Source: Curtobacterium pusillum
GTDB taxonomy: Bacteria; Actinomycetota; Actinomycetes; Actinomycetales; Microbacteriaceae
Assembly: GCF_013359865.1 (NCBI RefSeq)
Contig: NZ_JABMCE010000076.1
Span: 1-64,000, forward strand
DNA length: 64,000 nucleotides
Reading direction: 5' to 3'
Shown here: in pieces, positions 47,995 to 55,765 of the stretch
How the letters are laid out: each line of letters starts with the position of its first letter
Position numbering within the stretch: position 1 is the stretch's first letter
Program-made: the position numbers and the translations under genes
The notes under the pieces: model-generated
Database searches by the model: none
What the model was told of the DNA's origin: nothing
The model's input: the letters and a program-made list of their open reading frames with translations, nothing else

Positions 47995-49182
47995 TCAGCC
48001 GTCCGCGCACCGCTCGTACGCCGTGCGCAGGCGGCTGAGTCCCTCGTCGAGGGTCTCCGCCGAGCACCCGAAGTTGAGCCGCGCGAAGCCGACGCCCTGG
48101 CGTCCGAAGTCCGGCCCGCTGCCGAGCGCGACCTTCGCCTCGTCGACGAGCAGCGTCGCGGGGTCATCGCCCCACGGCAGCGCCCGCAGGTCGAGCCACG
48201 CCAGGTACGAGGCCTGCGGCTGCCGGTACCCCACGCCGGGCAGCACGTCGCCGAGCCGTTCCGCCAGGGTGCGTCGGTTCGCCGCGAGCTCGGTCAGCAG
48301 CGACGCGAGCCACGGTCCGCCCTCGCTGAACGCGGCGACGCTCGCCGTGTAGCCGAGGATGCCGGTGCGCTCGACGACCTCACGGGGCATCCCGTCGAAC
48401 CACTGCCGCGCGCGGTCCGACGCGCCGATCATCAGCGCGCACTTGGTGCCCGCGAGGTTCCACGCCTTGCTCGCGCTCGTCAGCGCCACCCCCAGCCCGG
48501 CTGCCTCGGGACAGGAGTCGAGGAACGGGGTGAACGTCGCGTCCGCGTGCACGAGCGGGGCGTGGATCTCGTCCGACACGACCACGGCGTCCCACTCCGC
48601 GGCCAGCCGGGCCAAGGCGGCGAGCTCGTCACGGGCGTGCACCAGCCCGAGCGGGTTGTGCGGGTTGCAGAGGAGCACGGTGCGGGCGCCGTCCGCGAAC
48701 GCCCGAGCGAGCCCTTCGAGGTCCATCCGCCACCCGGCCGTCGTGTCGAACGGGTCCGGCTCGCCCGAGGGTGCGAGCAGCGGCACCTCGGTGACGGAGC
48801 CGCCGGCCTCGGCCACGTACTCCCAGAACGGCGGGTACACGGGCGGCATGATGACGACCTGGTCACCCGGCTCGATCACCCGGCGGAGGATCTCCACCGC
48901 GGCCACCGAGACGTCCGTGGTGGTCCGGACGAGGTCGGGGTCGACGTGCCACGACCACCGGCTCTCGGCGAAGTCGGCGAACGCCTCGGGCAGAGCCCGC
49001 CCGTGTCCGACGTACCCGGTGTCGCCGTTGGTGACCGCGGCGACGAGGGCGTCCCGCACGGGTTCGGCGAGCATGCTGTCCATCTCGGCGACGAACATCG
49101 GCAGTACTTCGGGAGGGTAGGTCGTGTACTTCTCGCTGGTGCGGGTGCGGTGTGCATCGAAGAGGGAGACCATGACGCTCAT
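47995..49182 (-). CDS. PatB/MalY-type PLP aminotransferase or cystathionine beta-lyase
   Basis: Fold-type I PLP enzyme. VLPMFVAEMDS at the N-terminus and YVGHGRALPEAFADFAESR are MalY/PatB marks; cofactor Lys is in SASKAWNLAGTKCALM, Asp/Tyr in VSDEIHAPLV, and the C-terminal Arg in GVGFARLNFGCS. Predicted to cleave cystathionine or related C-S bonds to pyruvate, ammonia and thiol; an aminotransferase reading is the alternative. About 395 residues. Convergent with nagB, 9 bases between stops. Confidence 0.88.
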   Translation of the reverse strand: MSVMVSLFDAHRTRTSEKYTTYPPEVLPMFVAEMDSMLAEPVRDALVAAVTNGDTGYVGHGRALPEAFADFAESRWSWHVDPDLVRTTTDVSVAAVEILRRVIEPGDQVVIMPPVYPPFWEYVAEAGGSVTEVPLLAPSGEPDPFDTTAGWRMDLEGLARAFADGARTVLLCNPHNPLGLVHARDELAALARLAAEWDAVVVSDEIHAPLVHADATFTPFLDSCPEAAGLGVALTSASKAWNLAGTKCALMIGASDRARQWFDGMPREVVERTGILGYTASVAAFSEGGPWLASLLTELAANRRTLAERLGDVLPGVGYRQPQASYLAWLDLRALPWGDDPATLLVDEAKVALGSGPDFGRQGVGFARLNFGCSAETLDEGLSRLRTAYERCADG

Positions 49183-49245
49183 GGGGCCATCCTGGCAGCG
49201 ACGACCGACGGTCGCCGAGGGGCTGCTCGGATCGGGCGTCCGTGG

Positions 49246-50121
49246 TCAGCGCCCGAGTTCGGGGCGCCCGCCCAGGCGAGCCACGGTGCTGGCCGCCGCC
49301 CGCGCTGCCGCCTGGCCGGCCTCCTCCGGGCCCGCGCCGTGCGTGAGCGCTGCGACGAGTCCGGCGAGGAAGGCGTCTCCCCCGCCCGTCGGGTCGACGA
49401 CGGGCGAGTCGCCGTAGGGGAGGAACACCCTGCCGGTCCGCCAGTCGACGAGGTCCCCCTGTCCGGGGACCGTCACCGCCGCGAGCGAGGGGCCACGTTC
49501 GAGCAGGGACCGCGTCACCCGGGCAGCGTCCGCCCGTTCCCGGATCGTGGTGCCGGTCCACATCGCCGCTTCCGTGGCATCCGCACGGACGACGTCCGCG
49601 AGGGCGAGGAGTTCGTCGCCGTCGTCCTCCGTCGCGCCGTCGAGCACGATGCGAGCGCCGGCTTCGGCGGCGAGGTGCGCGGCCGTGAGCACGGCATCCG
49701 TCGGCTGCTGCAGTTGCAGCGACACCACGGCCGCCTCGTCGAACAGGGACGCCGTCCGCTCGACGTCCTCCGGGCGGAGGAGAGCGTCCGAGGGGACGTC
49801 CTCCAGGAGGCGACGACCGTCGTCGTCCGTCACGTCGATCAGGAGCGCCGTCTCACCACGCCGGACCACACCGGCCACGTCCAGGCCCTCCGTGTCGGCT
49901 TCGTGCAGCACGTCGTCCCCCGCATGGTCGGTGCCGACGACGCCGACGAGTGCCACGGCGAGGCCCAGTTGGTGGAGTCCGAGCGCGTGGTTCGCCCCCT
50001 TGCCGCCGAGCCGTTCGATGCGACGAGCGACCGTCGTGGCGCGTCCGGGAGCCGGCAGGCGCTCCACCCGCACCACGAGATCTCGCGCGACCTGGCCGAC
50101 CACGACCGCCCCAGCCTTCAC
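49246..50121 (-). CDS. PfkB family carbohydrate kinase (ribokinase-like)
   Basis: N-terminal GRATTVARRIERLGGKGANHALGLHQLG is the ribokinase sugar-binding block; the C-terminal PTGGGDAFLAGLVAAL carries the catalytic Asp. Length 291, somewhat short of ribokinases. The GTG at 50121 was chosen because GGAGGAG lies six bases upstream; a longer frame would add an Arg-rich leader. Phosphorylated sugar unknown (ribose, fructose or tagatose classes possible). Confidence 0.87.
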   Translation of the reverse strand: MKAGAVVVGQVARDLVVRVERLPAPGRATTVARRIERLGGKGANHALGLHQLGLAVALVGVVGTDHAGDDVLHEADTEGLDVAGVVRRGETALLIDVTDDDGRRLLEDVPSDALLRPEDVERTASLFDEAAVVSLQLQQPTDAVLTAAHLAAEAGARIVLDGATEDDGDELLALADVVRADATEAAMWTGTTIRERADAARVTRSLLERGPSLAAVTVPGQGDLVDWRTGRVFLPYGDSPVVDPTGGGDAFLAGLVAALTHGAGPEEAGQAAARAAASTVARLGGRPELGR

Positions 50122-50248
50122 GGTGCTCCTCCTCGTGGTCCGACCCGCCGATCTCGGCCTCGACCGCGACGAGTTCATCGCACGCCACACAACGCGCACC
50201 GCACGTCCACGCGCTCCCAGACTGAGCGAGGCTACGGCGCGCAGCGCG

Positions 50249-51400
50249 TCAGCGCAGCGCTCGCCCGGCGCCCCACACCCGCTGCACCTCGAGCGCCGGG
50301 GACAGCGCCACGAGGTCCGCGGCGAACCCCGGCGCGAGCCGCCCCAGACGATCGCCGAACCCCAGGGCAGCCGCGGGCACGCTCGTCAGCGCCGCCACGG
50401 CCTCGGGCAGCGACCGGCCGGTGAGCGCGACCGCGTTCCGCAACGCCGCGTCCTGCGTCAGCGTCGACCCCGCGATCGTGTCCGTCCCGGCGACGTGGGC
50501 GATCCCGCCCGCGACGGTGACCGCGAGCGACCCCAGCGTGTACGACCCGTCGGCCGAACCCGCAGCGCCCATCGCGTCCGTGACGAGCGCGACCCGGCCC
50601 GGAGCGGCGCGGAAGAGCGTGTCCGCGACGACGGGGTGCACGTGGACGCCGTCGAGGATGAGTTCGAGGGTCACGCGGTCGTCCGCCACGGCAGCCGAGA
50701 TCGGGCCCGGCGCGCGGTGGTGGATCCCCGGCATGGCGTTGAAGGCGTGGGTGAGGAGGGTCGCGCCGGCGTCGAACGCGGCTCGGGCCTGGTCGTACGT
50801 GCAAACGGTGTGGCCGACGCCGACCGTGACGCCGGCCGCGACGAACCGTCGGATCGCGTCGAGGGCACCGGGAAGCTCGGGTGCGATGGTGATCTGTCGG
50901 AGCACGCCGGACCCGGCGGCCAGCAGCGCGTCGACGTCCGCTGCGGTCGGCGAGCGAAGGAACGACTCGTTGTGGGCGCCCTTGTTGTGCGGGGAGAGGA
51001 ACGGCCCTTCCAGGTGGGCGCCGAGCACGAGCGGGTCGTCGTCCATCGCGGCGCGGACCCGTGCGAGCGAAGCGGCGAGGGAGGAGACCGCGTTCGCGAC
51101 GAGGGACAGCACCGAGCGGGTCGTCCCGTGCGAGCGGTGCATCGCGAGGGCGTCGGCGAAGGAGTCGTCCTCGTACGCTGCACCGGCACCGCCGTGCCCG
51201 TGCAGGTCGACGAACCCCGGCGTCAGGACGGCGTCGCCGAGGTCGACGACCTCGTCCGCCGCCGGAGCCTCGGGGCCGGAGCCGACCGCGTGGATCGTGT
51301 CGCCGACGACGAGGACCCAGCCGTCCGCCCTGGAGCCGTCCGCGTCGACGACGCGGGTCGCCCGGACCAGCGTGCGCCGCGCCTCCAGGCCGCCGCTCAC
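50249..51400 (-). CDS. nagA: N-acetylglucosamine-6-phosphate deacetylase
   Basis: Deacetylates GlcNAc-6-phosphate to glucosamine-6-phosphate, the substrate of NagB. Metal-binding motifs: FVDLHGHGGAG, HLEGPFLSPHNKGAHNE, VGHTVCTYDQA, LTHAFNAMPGIHHR and VTDAMGAAG with the catalytic Asp. Length 383 is canonical. Start: GTG at 51400, preceded by GGGAGG; both the ribosome site and the GTG fall within an arm-like copy of the dispersed palindrome (51399-51415), and a second arm (51374-51390) codes for LEARRT. Overlaps the upstream small membrane protein by GTGA. Separated from nagB by two other genes. Confidence 0.93.
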   Translation of the reverse strand: MSGGLEARRTLVRATRVVDADGSRADGWVLVVGDTIHAVGSGPEAPAADEVVDLGDAVLTPGFVDLHGHGGAGAAYEDDSFADALAMHRSHGTTRSVLSLVANAVSSLAASLARVRAAMDDDPLVLGAHLEGPFLSPHNKGAHNESFLRSPTAADVDALLAAGSGVLRQITIAPELPGALDAIRRFVAAGVTVGVGHTVCTYDQARAAFDAGATLLTHAFNAMPGIHHRAPGPISAAVADDRVTLELILDGVHVHPVVADTLFRAAPGRVALVTDAMGAAGSADGSYTLGSLAVTVAGGIAHVAGTDTIAGSTLTQDAALRNAVALTGRSLPEAVAALTSVPAAALGFGDRLGRLAPGFAADLVALSPALEVQRVWGAGRALR

Positions 51401-51415
51401 CGTGCCTCCCGACGG
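51374..51415. repeat. Two arm-like copies of the dispersed palindrome at the nagA start
   Basis: Plus-strand right-arm copies GCGCCGCGCCTCCAGGC (51374-51390) and CCGTGCCTCCCGACGG (51400-51415), in direct orientation. The second contains the nagA start codon and its GGGAGG ribosome site on the minus strand. Confidence 0.7.
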
Positions 51416-51801
51416 AACTGGACCACACCGGACAGCGCCGCGACCAGGATGAAGACCAGCCCCACCACCGGGTGCCCGATCGAGACCCAGCACGCGCCGG
51501 CCGCGACCACGAGCGCGACCTCGACGATCGTCTTCCCCACCACGTCGGTCTCGATCGGTGACGCCTCGGACCGGAACAGGTACCAGACCAGCGCCGCGAA
51601 CACCGGCGCACCGATCATGAACAGGATGCCGGGCATGGGGAACGGCCACGCGAGGTAGCCCCAGAACGCCAGCGAGAGCAGTCCGAACGTGCACACCACG
51701 ATGCGGAGCACACGCCAGCCGTCGAACTCCCGGCGGGGCTTGCCGATCGCCGACGGATCGGGGACCTCTCCCCAGTCGACGGGGGACTGCGGTGCTGACA
51801 T
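51397..51801 (-). CDS. Small membrane protein (DUF2568/YrdB-like)
   Basis: About 134 residues with four hydrophobic segments (first about 29-50, LRIVVCTFGLLSLAFWGYLA; last about 105-125). The layout and VGLVFILVAALS end resemble DUF2568. A conserved Trp-rich N-terminus (DWGEVPDPSAIGKPRREFDGW) is cytosolic. Function unknown. Eight bases after purU, coupled to nagA by GTGA. Confidence 0.65.
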   Translation of the reverse strand: MSAPQSPVDWGEVPDPSAIGKPRREFDGWRVLRIVVCTFGLLSLAFWGYLAWPFPMPGILFMIGAPVFAALVWYLFRSEASPIETDVVGKTIVEVALVVAAGACWVSIGHPVVGLVFILVAALSGVVQFRREAR

Positions 51802-51809
51802 ACGTGGAC

Positions 51810-52679
51810 CTACTTGAAGATGATCGTGCGGGCGCCGTCGAGGAGGACCCGGTCCTCCGCGATCCAGCGCACCGCCTGGGTGAGGGTGCGGGACTCCTCG
51901 TCCTGGCCGATCGACACGAGTTCCGCGGGGTCCTTCGTGTGGTCGACCCGCACCACGTTCTGCTCGATGATCGGCCCCTCGTCGAGGTCGCTCGTCACGA
52001 AGTGCGCCGTCGCACCGATGAGCTTCACCCCGCGCGCGTGGGCCTGCCGGTACGGGTTCGCACCCTTGAAGCCCGGGAGGAACGAGTGGTGGATGTTCAC
52101 CGCACGGCCCTCGAGTGCCGCGCACAGCTCCGGCGAGAGGATCTGCATGTACCGGGCGAGGACGACGAGTTCGATGTCGTGCTCCTCGACGGCCTGCAGG
52201 ATCCGGCGCTCCATCTCGGCCTTGGAGTCCGCGTCCGTGACCGGGCGGTGCTCGAACGGCACCGAGTAGAACGACGCCAGCTCGGACAGCTCCGCGTGGT
52301 TCGACAGCACGAGCGGGACCTCGATCGGCAGCTGCCCGCCGCGCTGCCGGTAGAGCAGGTCGTTGAGGCAGTGCCCGGCCTTCGACACGAGGACCAACGT
52401 GCGGAGCGGACGGCCGACGACGTCGAGCTGGACGCGGGCGGCGTAGCGCTCGGCGACCGGGGCGAGGGCCGCCTCGAAGGCGGCGCGGTCGACCGGGGCC
52501 AGGACCTGCAGGCGCATGAAGAACGTGTTCGTGTCGACGCTCGAGAACTGCTGCGACTCGGTGATGTTGCCGTTGGCCGCCACGACTGCTCCGGAGACGG
52601 CGTGCACGATCCCGGGCTGGTCGTCGCAGACCAGGGTGAGGGTCCAGTGCGTGGGGATCGGGGCGGTCGGGTCGGTCAC
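51810..52679 (-). CDS. purU: Formyltetrahydrofolate deformylase
   Basis: Hydrolyses 10-formyl-THF to formate and THF, balancing the one-carbon pool. N-terminal ACT domain (about 10-85, LTLVCDDQPGIVHAVSGAVV) and a PurN-like catalytic domain with NIHHSFLPGFKGANPY (Asn/His) and TSDLDEGPIIEQ (Asp). Length 289 is canonical. GTG start with a TACCCT box six bases upstream, so it heads the purU-small membrane protein-nagA unit. Confidence 0.95.
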   Translation of the reverse strand: MTDPTAPIPTHWTLTLVCDDQPGIVHAVSGAVVAANGNITESQQFSSVDTNTFFMRLQVLAPVDRAAFEAALAPVAERYAARVQLDVVGRPLRTLVLVSKAGHCLNDLLYRQRGGQLPIEVPLVLSNHAELSELASFYSVPFEHRPVTDADSKAEMERRILQAVEEHDIELVVLARYMQILSPELCAALEGRAVNIHHSFLPGFKGANPYRQAHARGVKLIGATAHFVTSDLDEGPIIEQNVVRVDHTKDPAELVSIGQDEESRTLTQAVRWIAEDRVLLDGARTIIFK

Positions 52680-52685
52680 CGGATC

Positions 52686-52691
52686 AGGGTA
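52686..52691 (-). promoter_or_regulatory. Leaderless -10 box (TACCCT) of purU
   Basis: On the minus strand TACCCT, six bases, then the GTG at 52679. Confidence 0.55.
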
Positions 52692-52705
52692 CCGGGCCGC
52701 GGCGG

Positions 52706-52721
52706 CCGGGAGGCGCGGTGC
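52706..52721. repeat. Half-copy of dispersed palindrome
   Basis: CCGGGAGGCGCGGTGC in the 110-base gap between purU and the MFS gene. The rest of that gap shows nothing else. Confidence 0.75.
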
Positions 52722-52789
52722 AGCCCCGTCGGACGGGCGACGGGCGACAGGGCCGCGGGTGTGGGCGCGGGGCGCGGGCGTGGGGTGCG

Positions 52790-54262
52790 TCAGCGGGGGA
52801 GCGGGCGGGCCAGCGCGCGGTCGGCGATCGTCAGGACGCTCAGCAGCGCCGCGACCCCGACGATCACCCACGCCAGCACGTGCAGGTCCGGCGTGGTCGG
52901 GGCCTGGCCGAACACGCCGCCGATGAGCGACGAGGCACCGATCGCGCCGATGTAGACGCTCGTCCGCGAGAGCCCTGCCGCTGTACCGATGTACTCCGAC
53001 GGCACGACCCGGTACAGCGCCGCCTGGTTCGACACGGAGGCCAGGGCCTGCGGGACGCCGAACAGCGCCGGCGCGAGCACGAGCAGGTACACGGGCGACC
53101 CGGCGTGCAGCAGCAGGAGGAGCAGACCGCCGACGATCGGCACCACCGCCGCGACCACCAGCGGCCCCCGGACGGCGGACTTCCGGGCGATGAGGAACGA
53201 CGCCACCCCGGCGACGACCGCCGCGGGGAGCTGCATGTACCCGGCGACGTCGCTCGAGTAGCCGGCGACGTCCTGCACCCACTGCGAGAATCCGTACGTC
53301 ATCGTGTACGCCAGCAGGTAGGTGAGGAACAGCCGCACGTACGTGCGCGAGAGGGCACCGTTCCGGGCGAGCATCCGCACGTCGACGAACGGCCGCACCG
53401 CGCGGCGTTCCCACAGCACGAGCGCCACGAGCAGGACGATGGCGACGCCGAGCAGCCACCAGAGCCCGGCCGGCAGGTCGAGCAGGAACACGAGCAGCGC
53501 CGACACGAACCCGGTCATGAGCAGCATGCCGAACGGGTCGAGCGCGGTGAGCACCGGCAGATCCTCGTCGTTGCGCGGGCGGAGCCGGTCGGACGGCAGC
53601 CACAGCGCGGACACGACGATGCCGAAGGCGGCGAGCGGGACGTTCACGAGGAAGATCGCGTGCCACCCGAAGGCTGCGATGAGCGCCCCGCCGAGGGGCG
53701 GACCGGCAGCGGCGGACACGAGCGACGTGATGGACAGTGCTCCGAGCACGAGCGGCGGCGTCGGCTTCCCGATCCGTGCGGAGTGCTGCCGCAGTGTGGT
53801 GAGCGCCGCCGGGTACGCCGACGACGTCCCGATCCCGATGAGGACCCGGGCGAACACCGCGCCACCGAAACCCGTGAGGACCTCGGGCACGACGCCGGCG
53901 ACCCCGACGATGACGAGCCCGGTGAGGAACACCTTCTTGGGGCCGAACCGGTCCGAGAGCTTCCCCATCGTCGGCTGCGCGATGGCGCTCGCGAGGTAGA
54001 GCGCCGCGACGAGCCAGATCGCCTGCGCGGCACCGATCCCGAGGTCGCGGGAGATCGGGGCGAGGGCGACGGACACCATCGTGGTGTTGATCGGGTTGAG
54101 CAGCGGCCCGACGAGGACGGGGACGAGCAACTTCGGCCCGAAGCCGCTGCCCTTCGGGTCGGTCGCCGGGGCGATGGGTGTGGAGGCGGTTGCGCTGGAC
54201 GTGGGGTGCTGCCTTTGCGACGTGGTCGCGTCGTGGGGGCCGGGAGGCGCGGCTCGCGTCAC
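52790..54262 (-). CDS. MFS drug-efflux transporter (DHA2-like)
   Basis: About 490 residues with twelve to fourteen predicted TM segments. Motif A region GKLSDRFGPKKVFLTGLVIVG between TM2 and TM3 and LNPINTTMVSVALAPI resemble EmrB/QacA-type exporters. The start is uncertain: the GTG at 54262 lies 25 bases after the MarR stop with AGGAGG 14 bases upstream; the first 15 or so codons (TRAAPPGPHDAT) derive from a half-copy of the dispersed palindrome. No other ATG/GTG is available before TM1. Downstream of a MarR gene, so likely repressed by it and induced by its ligand. Confidence 0.85.
   Translation of the reverse strand: MTRAAPPGPHDATTSQRQHPTSSATASTPIAPATDPKGSGFGPKLLVPVLVGPLLNPINTTMVSVALAPISRDLGIGAAQAIWLVAALYLASAIAQPTMGKLSDRFGPKKVFLTGLVIVGVAGVVPEVLTGFGGAVFARVLIGIGTSSAYPAALTTLRQHSARIGKPTPPLVLGALSITSLVSAAAGPPLGGALIAAFGWHAIFLVNVPLAAFGIVVSALWLPSDRLRPRNDEDLPVLTALDPFGMLLMTGFVSALLVFLLDLPAGLWWLLGVAIVLLVALVLWERRAVRPFVDVRMLARNGALSRTYVRLFLTYLLAYTMTYGFSQWVQDVAGYSSDVAGYMQLPAAVVAGVASFLIARKSAVRGPLVVAAVVPIVGGLLLLLLHAGSPVYLLVLAPALFGVPQALASVSNQAALYRVVPSEYIGTAAGLSRTSVYIGAIGASSLIGGVFGQAPTTPDLHVLAWVIVGVAALLSVLTIADRALARPLPR
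54238..54260. repeat. Half-copy of dispersed palindrome at the MFS start
   Basis: GCCGGGAGGCGCGGCTCGCG, inside the first codons of the MFS gene on the opposite strand. Confidence 0.65.
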
Positions 54263-54287
54263 GGACGCGCGTCGCCCCTCCTGGTGG

Positions 54288-54713
54288 TCACGGTTCGACG
54301 AGGGTTCTGAGGATGGCGAGGGAGCGCGCGACGGTCGCGCGGTCGTCGGGTTCGAGGGCGGCGAGGCGCTCGGCGAGCAGCCGGGTCCGGACACGGTGCG
54401 ACTCGTCGCGTGCGGCACGGCCGGCGTCCGTGGCGTGGACGATCGTGCGGCGGCCGTCCTCCGGGTCGGGCTCGCGGTCGGCGAGACCGAGGTCGACGAG
54501 GGCCTGGACCGTCGCGCCCATCGACTGCGGTCGGACGCCCTCGGCCCGCGCGAGGTCGGCCGTGGTGGTGGCGCCGTCGCGGATGAGACGACCGAGGGCG
54601 GCCGACTGCGAGGCGGTGACCTCGTCGACCTTCCCGACCAGCGTGGTCCGGCGGATCCTGCCGTAGAGCGTCAGCAGGTCGCCGGCGAGGTCGGACGACT
54701 CGGACGATTCCAT
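54288..54713 (-). CDS. MarR family transcriptional regulator
   Basis: Winged helix-turn-helix of 141 residues: TASQSAALGRLIRDGATTTADLARAEGVRPQSMGATVQALVDLGLADREPDPEDGRRT with the DxRR wing. Predicted repressor of the adjacent MFS pump and itself. Leaderless ATG with a full promoter (54720-54749); the CTTGCAAG dyad is a candidate operator. Confidence 0.92.
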   Translation of the reverse strand: MESSESSDLAGDLLTLYGRIRRTTLVGKVDEVTASQSAALGRLIRDGATTTADLARAEGVRPQSMGATVQALVDLGLADREPDPEDGRRTIVHATDAGRAARDESHRVRTRLLAERLAALEPDDRATVARSLAILRTLVEP

Positions 54714-54719
54714 ACCGGA

Positions 54720-54750
54720 ACGGTACTCCTTCGGAAGCCGGACTTGCAAG
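54720..54750 (-). promoter_or_regulatory. marR promoter with TTGCAA dyad
   Basis: Minus strand: TTGCAA (-35, 54744-54749), 18 bases, TACCGT (-10, 54720-54725), then six bases to the ATG. The -35 lies in the palindrome CTTGCAAG, a pattern common in MarR operators, so autoregulation by occlusion is plausible. TACCG-TTC-CGGTA also spans the -10. Confidence 0.55.
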
Positions 54751-54790
54751 GCATCCTGTCGATCTCGACGAGGCGAGGGCCGAGGCGGAG

Positions 54791-54810
54791 GTGCGCCGCG
54801 CCTCCAGGCC
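54791..54810. repeat. Half-copy of dispersed palindrome
   Basis: GTGCGCCGCGCCTCCAGGCC in the gap between marR and the DUF2017 gene, just after the latter's stop. Confidence 0.75.
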
Positions 54811-54829
54811 CGGACGGGCGAGAACGTGG

Positions 54830-55306
54830 TCAGTGCGCGCTCGTGAGCGTCTCGACCAGGTGCTCCTGCACGTACCCGAGCCAGTCGTAGACGTCCCGCA
54901 GGCCGACACCGGTGTCGGCGCCGTACGACTGCGCCTCGGTCGCGGCGTCCACGATGCCCAGCCGGACCGCGATCGTCAGCCGCAGGTCGGTCAGGCAGCG
55001 GAGCCACGCCTGTTCGTCCTCCGACGTGAACGCCCCGTCACGTGCGCCCGTCAGCCAGGCGTGCACGGTGGATGCGTTGGTCGTCTTCTGCGCCACGAGG
55101 TCCGACTCGGTCCACCGCCGGAACTCCGCGCTCGCGTCGGGGTCGTCCCGGTAGGCGTCCGGGAACATCCGCGCGGCGACCGGGTCGGACGCCAGGTCCC
55201 CGTCGAGCACCTGCTGCAGCTGTTCGGTCAACGAGGTGAGCACGCCGCGCTCGCCGGAGGACATGCCGAGGTGCACGCCGTCGGCCCGGCGGACGAACGG
55301 GATCAC
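54830..55306 (-). CDS. DUF2017 family protein
   Basis: 158 residues, soluble, mainly helical; the N-terminal VIPFVRRADGVHLGMSSGER and the acidic DPDASAEFRRWTESDLVAQK fit DUF2017, a family nearly always encoded beside clpS in actinobacteria. Probably linked to Clp proteolysis, but the role is not established. Overlaps clpS by GTGA. Confidence 0.88.
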   Translation of the reverse strand: MIPFVRRADGVHLGMSSGERGVLTSLTEQLQQVLDGDLASDPVAARMFPDAYRDDPDASAEFRRWTESDLVAQKTTNASTVHAWLTGARDGAFTSEDEQAWLRCLTDLRLTIAVRLGIVDAATEAQSYGADTGVGLRDVYDWLGYVQEHLVETLTSAH

Positions 55307-55590
55307 GGAGCAGGAGCCTTGTCCACGGAGGCCTGCAGCCCGTAGCCGTGCATGGCCTCGACGTGGGCCTCCATCGTCTCGCGCGGACCCGTCGCCACGA
55401 TCGCCCGGCCCTCGTCGTTGACCTGGCGCATGAGCCGCTCGGCCTTCGCCCGCGGGAACCCGAAGTACTGCTGGAAGACGTAGGTCACGTAGGACATGAG
55501 GTTCACCGGGTCGTCCCACACGACGGCGACCCAGGGTGCGTCGGGGCGCACGGTCGTGCGCTCGTCCACGTCAGGCGACAGCAGGGTCAT
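55303..55590 (-). CDS. clpS: ATP-dependent Clp protease adaptor ClpS
   Basis: Delivers N-degron substrates to ClpA/ClpC. Core motif WDDPVNLMSYVTYVFQQYFG and the second ClpS block KAERLMRQVNDEGRAIVATGPRETME are intact. 95 residues. Divergent from glyA across 175 bases. Confidence 0.95.
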   Translation of the reverse strand: MTLLSPDVDERTTVRPDAPWVAVVWDDPVNLMSYVTYVFQQYFGFPRAKAERLMRQVNDEGRAIVATGPRETMEAHVEAMHGYGLQASVDKAPAP

Positions 55591-55599
55591 GCATCCAGG

Positions 55600-55628
55600 G
55601 TGACACGAACCGGCTCGCTCGGTACGAT
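55600..55628 (+). promoter_or_regulatory. glyA-folD promoter
   Basis: GTGACA (55600-55605), 17 bases, TACGAT (55623-55628). The start would fall about 55635, right at the 5' end of the riboswitch. Confidence 0.65.
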
Positions 55629-55708
55629 CGTCAGGTCGCGACTGGCGTTGGATGGGTCACCATCGGGGAGCGACACCTGACACGGTGCGCTGCCGTACGC
55701 CTGGGCCG
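55629..55708 (+). promoter_or_regulatory. ZTP (pfl) riboswitch ahead of glyA-folD
   Basis: Matches the ZTP aptamer: the 5' domain carries the conserved GCGACTGGCG (55638-55647), a middle hairpin with ACCATCGGGGAGCGA, and the 3' domain contains GCCGTACGCCTGGGC (55692-55706) whose CGCCTGGGC is the near-invariant ZTP-binding and pseudoknot segment. ZTP/ZMP signals shortage of 10-formyl-THF; switches of this class control glyA and folD in actinobacteria. About 57 bases separate it from the glyA start, room for an expression platform, but I could not fix the terminator or sequestering helix by eye. Confidence 0.85.
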
Positions 55709-55765
55709 CGCCCCACCGTCCACCTCGTCGTGCACGCGCGCGACGGACAGACAACGAGGAGTCCC

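Noticed and set aside
55652-55765. Upstream in-frame ATG of glyA
   Set aside because: It lies inside the riboswitch and translates to a Pro/Arg-rich leader; the GTG at 55766 has a proper ribosome site.
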